A stretch of DNA of 64,000 nt from Tanypteryx hageni (taxonomy: Eukaryota; Arthropoda; Insecta; Odonata; Petaluridae), in contig CM054112.1 in the NCBI GenBank assembly GCA_028673005.1, forward strand, positions 27,754,124 to 27,818,123. Reading direction: 5' to 3'. The position numbers were made by a program, and so were the translations under genes. Below, piece by piece: positions 11,801-20,000 of this stretch (positions are counted from its first letter, which is position 1; the number at the start of each line of letters is the position of its first letter). The notes beneath the pieces were generated by a model, which was given only the letters and a program-made list of their open reading frames with translations, had not been told where the DNA came from and made no database searches.

Positions 11801-12910
11801 AACCAAAAAGCTGGCACTATTGACCATCTCCCTTAGAAAAATCTTTGTCTATCGTCTATTCAATTAAGCGTCATAACTATGCAAACGAATTTATGTCAGT
11901 GTTTACTTCCAAGGAAGCCTCTTTCTTTACAGGTTGGGAGGTCGAGGTTAGGTTTTTTATTTTCTGTATCTCATTTCTTCGGGGTATTTTTTTGAGGCTT
12001 CAAAACTGATTTTTAGAGCAAGGCAGAGGAACCAAAAAACCAGCTTTATTAAGTGTTATATTTTTAGCTGCCCATATATACAAAGTTTACATAATTTTCC
12101 CTTGGTTATAGTCTTAGTTGCATTCTTAACCCCTCAACGCCATCCTGCGTACTCAGGATGGAAACTTCAACATACGGGATAAATTTCTGCTGCTCCACAG
12201 CACAACTAGACAAGGTTTTAAACTCTAGAAATGAGCCATTCGTAATATTGCAGACAAACCTCACTATGCACCAAGCCATCCAATTTTCAAGAAACTTGAT
12301 ATCCTCCCACTATCGAGTGTTTACATCTATCTTTTATTAGTATTTGTAAAGAACAACAGATGTAACTTCGTATTTAACCGCAATAATCACCAAACCAGAA
12401 ATTCTTTAAATATTCATACACCACAAAATTGCAAAGTTGTACAAATGCCCATATGTGATGGGTCTACGTCTATATAATCATTTACCAATTGCTTTAAAAG
12501 TCTTACACAATATTAACGTGTTTAAAATTTAATTGAAAACTGCTACTAGAGAAAATATAATATAAAATCCGAGAGTTTTACCTATGACCGGAAAGTAGCA
12601 GATGGTAATAATGCATATAGATATTATAATTGTGTACTAATATCTAATTATACTGTATATTCTTAAGTCATGACTTGTACTATATCACTTTCTATGATCG
12701 TTGCATACATAAAATATATTAAATACATATTTTGGATTTCTAACAACGGTTTTACAATATATACAGATTATGAATTTAAAGTTATTGTGTACAGGATTCT
12801 CACGAATTCTATGCATAACGCACCAAATACCTCCTTTGGATTTCTTCATTTCTTCTTCGAATCCTTTCGATTCGTTCGTCAATCGCCGCTTCTTGGTCTT
12901 TCTGCGACAT
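2254..12910 (-). CDS. CCDC9: CCDC9-like protein, partial gene model
   Basis: Exons on the - strand, in gene order: 12910-12831, (one or more missing), 5623-5414, 5034-4870, 4775-4582, 4440-4388, 4314-4147 and 2376-2254. The product starts M-S-Q-K-D-Q-E, followed by a charged coiled-coil segment (D-E-R-I-E-R-I-R-R-R-N-E-E-I-Q-R-R). Then come a low-complexity part, P-D-P-V-Y-T-F-L-S-D, an RG-rich stretch, W-R-A-E-R-E-K-I-D-Q-D-R and N-W-R-R-E-W-D. This order matches my memory of vertebrate CCDC9, described as a probable exon-junction-complex-associated, RNA-binding protein. From 5034 to 2254 phases agree at every junction. The phase jump between the first exon and 5623 requires an unfound exon. 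The last donor (GTAAGAG at 2253) points to further exons left of the window. Confidence 0.78.
2400..4140. other. Intron of the CCDC9-like gene; tRNA-like relic at 3700-3775
   Basis: Mostly unrecognised AT-rich DNA. Read on the - strand, 3775-3700 contains GTGTAATGGTTAGTGTTCGG (A-box-like) and GATGGTTCGAGTTTACC (B-box-like) with tRNA-like spacing. The acceptor arms do not pair, so this is a tRNA pseudogene or SINE head rather than a working tRNA. Confidence 0.45.
4147..4314 (-). CDS. CCDC9: CCDC9-like exon
   Basis: Begins by completing GAC, then S-E-E-F-K-I-Q-R-T-V-V-N-E and continues for 55 codons to N-V-S-E. The acceptor is TTATAG and the donor GTATGT, phase 1. The content is polar and looks disordered. 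Confidence 0.8.
4388..4440 (-). CDS. CCDC9: CCDC9-like 53-base exon
   Basis: Joins GA from the preceding exon to give D-E-N-Q-E-Y-H-T-R-P-S-F-A-K-K-K-K-R. The acceptor is GCAACAG and the donor GTAAGC. It is very short, but phases fit on both sides. The basic end could be a nuclear localisation signal (inference). Confidence 0.78.
4582..4775 (-). CDS. CCDC9: CCDC9-like exon (WRREWD core)
   Basis: Sixty-four codons plus two bases: an RG-rich start (G-R-G-N-S-N-R-G-G-R-R), then Y-Q-A-W-R-A-E-R-E-K-I-D-Q-D-R and G-N-W-R-R-E-W-D. These are the most recognisable blocks of the CCDC9 family. The donor is GTAAGT. The acceptor (AAATTAAG) is weak and was chosen because it removes an upstream in-frame TAA. 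Confidence 0.82.
4870..5034 (-). CDS. CCDC9: CCDC9-like exon (PDPVYTFLSD motif, RG-rich end)
   Basis: Fifty-five codons from N-D-G-P-P-P-D-P-V-Y to G-G-G-R-S-R-G-W-S-R. The acceptor is GTCCAG. The chosen donor GTAGGT (4869) is phase 0 and leads to an acceptor 94 bases on that restores an open frame. An alternative donor GTAGGG lies five bases earlier. Confidence 0.75.
5414..5623 (-). CDS. CCDC9: CCDC9-like exon, low-complexity K/S/P-rich
   Basis: Seventy codons, starting E-V-E-A-D-K-L-N-A-E-K and ending S-S-S-F-S-E. The acceptor is TTCATAG and the donor GTAAGC, phase 0 at its 3' end. The first residues would continue the N-terminal helix of exon 1, but the phases do not join directly, so a short exon is missing. 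Confidence 0.78.
5839..6149. mobile_element. hAT-type MITE, 311 bp
   Basis: The left end CAGAGGTCGGCAGTC and the inverse of the right end (CAGGAGTTGGCAACCC) form imperfect terminal inverted repeats. They are flanked by partly matching 8-bp duplications, GTCTAATG at 5831 and GTCTATCT at 6150. Non-coding; inside a CCDC9-like intron. Confidence 0.6.
6160..8820. other. CCDC9-like intron, unclassified repeats
   Basis: No coding exon recognised, although an exon of the CCDC9-like gene should lie between 5624 and 12830. A GGGTTTGATTCC box at 6783 resembles a SINE B box. At 7740-7960 and 8225-8700 are sequences with internal duplications (GATGATGCCATAAT at 8276 and 8496), and relatives of the 9000 and 9840 repeats (CTTCTAGAAGTGCTA). 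Confidence 0.45.
8837..8884. repeat. (TA)n microsatellite
   Basis: An almost pure TA run directly abutting the left end of the MITE at 8885; some of its length may represent the target of that insertion. Confidence 0.9.
8885..9271. mobile_element. MITE with 20-bp perfect terminal inverted repeats, 387 bp
   Basis: Starts ACTAGTAGTTGGTGCTTGCA and ends with the exact inverse (9252-9271). It lies in TA-rich DNA. The interior carries CTTCTAGAAGTGCTA and TAGCATTAGTACCCCAT. Non-coding. A diverged inverted relative follows at 9628-10350. Confidence 0.85.
9290..10381. repeat. 34-bp direct repeat flanking about 1 kb
   Basis: CCTCTGTAAGAAACGTCGATATATAATGAT at 9290 recurs with one change at about 10347. 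The copies flank the inverted MITE relative. This could be a local tandem duplication, or duplicated ends of a composite insertion. Confidence 0.75.
9628..10350 (-). mobile_element. Diverged inverted relative of the 8885 MITE
   Basis: It begins near 9628 with ACTAGTAG, then GCTTGCATTCTGCAAGCATAT, and continues with stretches matching the inverse of 8940-9250 (CCTTGAAAAAACATTCATTT, CAATCCCCAAA, GTGCCTAAACATTAGTATCC). It is longer than the 8885 copy, carrying extra inner sequence at 9930-10320 made of related short blocks. Confidence 0.7.
10384..11205 (+). pseudogene. Non-LTR retrotransposon remnant (endonuclease region)
   Basis: A frame at 10414-10716 has V-Y-H-S-P-M-G and I-I-A-G-D-L-N-C-N-L, typical of the AP-endonuclease domain of LINE ORF2. 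After a frameshift near 10700 come L-V-D-N-I-F-T-D-Y and S-D-H-C-V-I, the endonuclease C-terminal motif. The linker to reverse transcriptase (W-I-T-P-H-T-R-A, then N-L-R-N-E-Y-K-A-I-I-R-T-A-K-K) follows at 11025-11175. Several stops and shifts; the element breaks off at the G run at 11213. Confidence 0.82.
11206..12128. other. Non-coding, G run at 11213-11224
   Basis: A 12-base G tract is followed by G-rich sequence (GATGGGGAGTAGGGGGA). Sequence related to GATGTCACA occurs on both sides (11200 and 11268), suggesting a small duplicated insertion. The rest is unrecognised. Confidence 0.4.
12129..12165 (+). mobile_element. piggyBac-like terminus
   Basis: TTAACCCCTCAACGCCATCC followed by TGCGTACTCAGGATGG matches the left end of the 34421 element in its first 12 bases after TTAA. 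The partner end was not found nearby, so this is a lone end or truncated copy. Confidence 0.5.
12831..12910 (-). CDS. CCDC9: CCDC9-like exon 1 (N-terminal coiled coil)
   Basis: ATG at 12910-12908 followed by 26 codons of strongly charged helix. The donor GTATTT follows AGG-AG, phase 2. The ATG directly follows a TTTTTCAG acceptor-like tract, so a 5' UTR exon nearer to 13000-13500 is likely. Only 880 bases separate this start from that of TMEM62. Confidence 0.82.
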
Positions 12911-13789
12911 CTGAAAAATAATGTTTAGAACGAAAGATCAAAAATGTGCAAAAATGCTCAAAATTTGTCCAAACACACAAATTTATTCCAAGAATATAGA
13001 ATGATATTAGCTTGATGTTGACCCAAATTTTCTCCTACAATGCAACCTAAGACGATCATATATATTTGCATTAAATCGGATTGAATCTTTTAAAGTATTT
13101 TGATGTCAATTGTGTTTCATGTTTTATGGAAGAAATGTGCAACGAATTCATGACATGCTAGCTAATAAAATAAAACTCACGATTATAAAGTGGAATTGAT
13201 TATTGAAATTAAATTTAAATATAAATTTTGAGGAAAATTAAATATAAGTTTAATAAACAGTCATTAATATAGCTGAAACCGCAAACACCATTCACTTTTA
13301 CCTTAGTATAACTGATGCTTCAATGTTTTCTAAGTAATCCCTTATTACATGCAAAAATAAATTTCCTGTATTTACATAATTTTGGTAATAATAATAATTA
13401 GACCTCAAGTTTGTCTTCAGAATCGTTTATACATCCCCAAAACACTGAATTCACATGGTCAAAGGCAACGAAACTGACATTTACCGCACTACCGTTCGGC
13501 AAATCTAGTAGTACATAAAACCGCCACATGATGTCGTGTTTGTGGCAGAAAGATCCAAGATCCTCAAAATGTGAAGTAATTCTCCAGACTGTGCAGATAA
13601 ACCTTTAGTTTTTGTGATGTCTCGCAAGAATCGAAGAATAAGGTTGCTTCAGTTGATCTCGATAGAAATTTTATCATCCAAATTTCACCACTAATTCTTT
13701 TCCATTGCATTAATGTTGGTGTTTATTCATGTTTCCTGGCCGAGTAGAAACTTTAATTAAAATCCTAGGATTGTTTATGTTTTTAGATA
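12911..13789. promoter_or_regulatory. Putative bidirectional promoter between the CCDC9-like gene and TMEM62
   Basis: These 879 bases separate the divergent ATGs at 12910 (-) and 13790 (+). No coding frame or transposon is recognisable here. Both ATGs sit just after acceptor-like tracts, so non-coding first exons and the core promoter(s) are expected inside, most likely near the least AT-rich part at 13430-13640. No TATA box stands out. Confidence 0.55.
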
Positions 13790-14020
13790 ATGCGACTATC
13801 CAAAATACCTGTTTTACTTATCATTTTAATTTTCATTATTTCGGTGCTTGTTGCAAAAATATCTTTCATTTTATCAATTAATGTCGATACTTTGGCTCAT
13901 GAAAGTGACGTTACCTATCAACCTAGAAACATAAAAGATGAGGAGGGGAACACAAGAGAAAATGAAAGGGCTCAGGTAAAAATTGGAAGATCTCCAAATA
14001 ATTTGATGTGGTTCATCCAG
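13790..14020 (+). CDS. TMEM62: TMEM62 exon 1 (start codon, signal anchor)
   Basis: Encodes residues 1-77. The ATG at 13790 is followed by a hydrophobic stretch rich in I, L and V (residues 6-28) and then a polar linker. The donor is GTAAGT at 14021, phase 0. A pyrimidine-rich tract ending in AG lies three bases before the ATG, so a 5' UTR intron is possible; I cannot place its donor. Confidence 0.92.
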
Positions 14021-17000
14021 GTAAGTGTAAATATTAAGATGTTATCTTGGTCAGTTTTTGAAGGGTAAAGACTAAGTAACCACCGATTCCGCAAATATGT
14101 TTCAGATATCAGATATTCATGTCAGTATTTTTCACGACTTTTCTCGGATTTCGGAGTTAAAAGAATTCTGCGACATTACTGTAAATGTAATAGAACCAAC
14201 GGTTGTTTTAGCCTCAGGTATGACGAACGAAGAAATTAAAATTTTCATCATATTATTTTTCTTGTATTTCTCGTTAGATAAATGTGAAATAATTCTTACA
14301 GGTGATTTAACTGATGCGAAATCCGAAAACAATATGGGTTCTCGGCAATATATTGAAGAATGGAAATACTACCAAAACGTTCTCAAAGAATGCAAAGCTT
14401 TGAAAAGGACATCTTGGCTGGATGTTAGAGGAAATCACGGTAAATATAAGGACTAAAAATAAGCTGTATTTCCTTATCTGTTATTGCATAATCATTTATT
14501 TTCTCCCGGTGGTTTTCCTCTGCCATAAGAGTTAATCGTTTGTTCAATTTTTTTTGGTCTTTATGAAAGGATTTTATATTTATTCATCAGAATGTTGCAA
14601 TCATAACTTTTTGTCGTTTTAATTTAAAAAATATTTTTTTGGTAATATCTCATATAAATCATTGCAATAGAATCTTTTTATAGAAGTTTATTTTCATGTA
14701 GAAAAATAGCATTTTCATGTTTATTTTAACCTGTAACAAGAACCAATTTCTGTATTAAGTAAATTATATTTCATAAACATTGTTTATTAAATTTGGTATA
14801 GTAGAAGTTTTATAATGTTTATTTGTCTAACAATTTGTTAGTAACAAAGCCTGTTGTGGTTGTAAGTAGAGTGCTCTAACATATGGGTCAGAAGATGATT
14901 TGTTGGTCCATTTATAATGGAGGTTTGCTGTTACATAAAATTAATTTTTATGTAGGGTTTATTATTAATTGGTATGTTTCCTACTTGCAGATAACTTCAA
15001 TGTACCTGGGATTGAGAGCTCAGAGAATTATTATCGTAATTACTCCATGCAAGGCCGTTTTCATCCCCGTTCATATTTGACCAAAGTTCATGGCCGTAAC
15101 AAGGAAGAATTGTATTCATTTGTGGCAGTGGATGCTTGTCTTGACCCTGGTCCTCGCAGACCTTTCAACTTTGTGGGTGTTTTATCACAGCACGAGTATA
15201 CCAATCTAAAGCATTTAGGAATGGAAGCTAAAAATGGAACTTTGGCATCAATATGGTTTGGTCACTATCCAACCTCCTGCATACTTGCCCCCAGCCCTGG
15301 AGCCCGTGTTTTAGTGGGCCAGGGCTTGGCATATTTATGTGGACATTTTCACACTTTAGGAGGACTTGTTCCTAACATGTACACTCTTCAGCATACAGGA
15401 AGTTTAGAACTGGAATTGGGTGACTGGAAAGATAATAGAATGTAAGTGATAAGTTTGTATTCCATAAAAAATACTTCTACCTTATTTAGACAATTTCATT
15501 GTCTATATTTTGATGCATAAGTATTGATGATAATTTTGGAGGTTACCAAATTTATTGACTCCTTTAAACTTTCTCAGCTTGTCCATTTCAAATTAATTTT
15601 TCATATTTCCTATTTTAGTTTTTGTATAAAATGTTTTCATGATGTTTCAGTGAAGGGAAAAATATTTTTTAAATAAATTAGAGTATTTTTTGGCATATAA
15701 GGTGCACTTTTTTCCAAAAAATTATCTCCAAAATCAGCCTGCATCTTATACACCAAAGGTAAGATTATTACTGTTTTCAATACTGGCACTAATGAACATC
15801 CCCAAGATGTAATAATTGACAGTAATTCATTTCAAAAACATTAAAATATACATTATTAATAATAAATAGTGAAAAATTTGTTAATACCTTATGCAATGGG
15901 GATTCCAAAGATGCATTTTCATTATTATGCTTTATTACATGTCCGTTCGCAGTTCAAAGTGAATTTCACTGTGTTTTTTATGTTAGTCATGTGTTTTAAT
16001 GCCTAATGGGCCTGTGGAATAGTGCGATTAATGCCATGGAACATTATAATTGCGGTAGATATGATAAAAATGTTATAAATACCTAGGACAAATACCGTTA
16101 TGTGTATTGAGATCTCAATGGCTACAAAAGGGAAAAGCTTCAGGTGATTGAATACGCTAAAATGATCCATGAATGGAGGAAAGGACAGGAGGAAAGACTC
16201 AAGGTGACAGGATAAGAGAAACATAGTCTTTGTAAGGTTGGCCTTAAATGGCCACAACTAGAGGAGGAAGTGATGGATAATAGAACAGGGGAAGTTAAGT
16301 ATTGCTGTATCGATCAAAATCATTATGTACAATGCAAAAAGAGTTGCTGAAGAAAAAGGACTAGTTGAACGTATGTATTGTTATTACATATGCATTCCAT
16401 TTATTATTTATCCCATTAAATTAAAATATCATCTTGCACTTAAGTTTAAGTAAGTATAGCTAAAACAATGTAACTTGGCAGTGCACAGTAGCAGTGGCGG
16501 CTCGTGTATAGGCACTGCGGAACTGCAGCACCCCCTATTTCCACTTGATATTATCGATAACATTTAATATAATGAGTCCTTTTTTCTTTAATTCTTTCTT
16601 TATTTTTGTAGTACAATATATATTCCTTAACCTTAATGTCAGTACTTCAGTAGCTATCCCCCAGTTTATGAAAAAGATACAAAAATCTTTCTATGGAACT
16701 GTGCGCTTCACAGTGCCAGCGACGTGGTGTTTGATTGTTGTGCGCATGCGCACATAGGAGGGGGGGTGGGGAGGAAGGCGGGACTGCCAGGTAGAGAGAG
16801 CACTGTTGCTCTCGCAGTGCCGGCTCTGGCGTGATGGTGGAAGGAAGTTTTTTTTTACTCAGCGTGTGTTGTGCTTAAAACCCGTGTACCATATTCTTGA
16901 ATGTGATAAAGTGTAGAAGAGTGTAGAATTAGATTATTATTCTGCTTCCAGCTATTCTATTTGATTCATTTTTTTTCGGTTCTTTTATGGATTTCATTTT

Positions 17001-20000
17001 TAAATGAATAGATCAAGCTTGAACTGTAACAATTTAAGTTAAAGTAAGTAAAAAATGTTTGTTTTTTTTGTTAAGATTTTATCAAGTTCCTGAATAAATT
17101 TTCTTTTTATACATGTTTTTTTCCTTTTACACAATTTTAAAACAAAGGCTAAAAATTTTCTGGAGCAGCACCCCCACTAATTTTAGCTACGAGCCGCCAC
17201 TGCACAGTAGGCACATTTACGGTAGGATGAGTCCATCCTCAATGCGGGTCCACCTATTGGGGAGGTGTTGTTTAGGTATGGGCATTTGATGTGCGAACTT
17301 GAACTCGTGCAAACCAAAATTGTATTACAGGTGAACCTCGACTTACGAACTTAATGCTTACCTGGAAATGCATTCGTAAGCTGAATGTTCGTAAGTTGAT
17401 TTGATTTTTTCTATAAGAAACAATGTTAAATTCATTAATCTGTTCCTGAATATTTATAAAGTATCAGTTTTTTCCTTATAAATGGAATAAAAAGTGAACA
17501 GTTAGGATAAATTCATTCATTTTCAATAAAAACTTTAATTTCCTTGTACAAAGCAAACGACTCATCTCTTTCTGATCACTTTATTATGTCCATTTTTGTT
17601 TCCATCGATAGCACTCGACATTTTTTACTACTCATAGATGAAGCACCATCAGTATCACTACTTTTACGCTTGCTTTCCATATTTTTAAGGGTATTATAAA
17701 ATAGAAAGGAATATATAATGTCACCACACACCAGTACAGATTCAAATGCAAAGGGAAACTCAAGAGGCATAAGCAGGAGCATAACTATGTATCTAACGGT
17801 CGTAGGATGACCTAGTAAGAAGGCCTCCGTGCATACACGCCACTCAGTAAAACTAGCTGCAGAACTCTTGCAGTGGAAAACGCCTAATAAATGACATTTT
17901 TTTAAACTTTAATTTTTATAACTTTAGAAGGCTTTAGTCTATTGATAATAGTTAACTTTTACATTAAAACATACTGTCACCAACACAAGAACCCTTGAAG
18001 CTCTATTGATTATAATGAAGCAAATTTCAGATGTTAAAGGAAACATTATCCAACTATATGTTTTGATAAATAATAGAGCTTCATGGTTTTCTCGTGTTGT
18101 CGAGGAAATGTTCTTAGCAGGGGATTATGATTATTCGAAATTCTGGAAAGTGGACTTACTGATGTTGAAAGGTTTTCCGGTCCCTTTGCTTAGCTACTTG
18201 ACTGGGTATGTGATAATATCCTTTGTTATACGCTACAGTCAGATTTAACTGTAAAAATTGTTTCACTAAAGAACAAGAACTCACTACCGTCTGCTGCCTT
18301 ACAAGTAAATGTTTCGCCAATGACTCTATGATCGACCAAAGAAAGTCCTAAACTTAAACGCAGATCCCCAACAGTTAGAAACTTAATTAAAAGGATCTGT
18401 TTATGCTTATGTCATGAGTGACAGAATCAAGACGCAGAGATGAGGATTCTCATATACGGGGTTGTGTCCACTGGAAGATAAAAAGAACAAAGAGCTCCTA
18501 CAGTGGTCCAGACGTTTGTATCTGGGAGAGTTGTGTTCGTTAACTGAATAGGGTGTCAAAATTCCTTAGTACGTGGAATGTTCGTAAATATGAATTGTTC
18601 ATAACTTGAATGTTTGTAAGTCGAGGTCTGGCTGTACTGCACATAGACTCTGATGTTGGCTCCCCCTTAAAACTTCTCCTTCCCATTTCTTCCCTTCCCC
18701 TCTCATGTGTCTCTGACTGGGGTCTAGGAAAATTCACCACCAGCAATTCATCGCCATGGAAAATTCACCGCCATGGTAAATTTATCGCCTTATATGGATC
18801 ATGTTCTTAACAAAGGCTGTATTAAAAATGTGTATGCAGACTCTAAGCCGACAGAAGAATATAAGAGCAAATAATCCAACTAGTGGTTTTAATAAATACG
18901 ATAATGTTTCATTTTTTGAGGATGAAATGGAAGTAATCCACATTTACAAGTAATATGCCAATTGTTTATGACAACCAAATGAGAATTTGCAAATAATGAT
19001 ATGCAGAAAAAGTTAACAAAGAGTAAGGGAGGGGGGAACCTGCCTCCCCCATCTGAACCCCACACCGTCTTTTTTTCCTTTTTTCTCTTCATACTCTTAA
19101 TTGTTGTTAAATTCCTAGTTGATAGATATCACTATTGCCTATATTTGATTCCTAATTGATTGATATCAATATTACCTGTTTCATTATAATTCCTTACACG
19201 CCCCCCCCCCCCCTTCCTCCTCCCTCTACACACTTCTCTATTTCTTTATTACATCTTCCTCCTGTTTACAAAGTGTAAACGTTTTCTGCATATCATTATT
19301 TTTGAAAATTCTCATTCGGTTGTCATAAACAATTGGCATATTACTTGTAAATGTGGATTACTTCCATTTCGTCCACAGTCAAAAAATGAAACATTATCGT
19401 ATTTATTAAAACCGCTATAGTTGGATTATTTACCCTTATATTCTTCTGTCGGCGTAGAGTTTGCACATGCATTTTTAATACAGCCTTTGTTAACAACATG
19501 ATCCATACAAGGCGATAAATTTCCCTTGGTGGTGAATTTTTCTTGGCGATGAATTGCTGTCGGTGAATTTTCCAAGGCATTGAATTGCTGGCATTGAATT
19601 GCTGGCGAAGAATTGATGACGATGAATTGCTGGCGGTGAATTTTCTGGATACCCTCTGACTGCCACCTTAAAGCTCGCAAGCTATACTATCGGTGAAGGG
19701 TATCTATACTTGCTATAGGTCGACCGGACTCAAAAGAACCTGCGCCGTAGCTTACCCCTCCAGTTGGTGCAGCCCCTCTTTCTTCCCCTTTCCACACTAC
19801 AGCGGCAGCTTCAATCAGTTTCAGCGCGCATATTTGAACGTTTCGATCTCCCCGGTATCTTTCTCTTTGAAGTTTTTGTTGATTGTCGATAGTATTTGTT
19901 ATTTTTATTGTTGCTATTGTTATTCGGAATTTCGTTGTTTCTTTAGTTTTTCTTTATTTGTTATTTTTGTGGTTTTTGTTGTTTTTGAATGAAATGGCAT

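Noticed and set aside
14218..14301. Open 84-base segment as part of TMEM62 coding sequence
   Set aside because: It is in frame, but splicing it out gives A-S-G-D-L-T-D, the expected metal-binding context; it reads as an intron with proper GT and AG ends.
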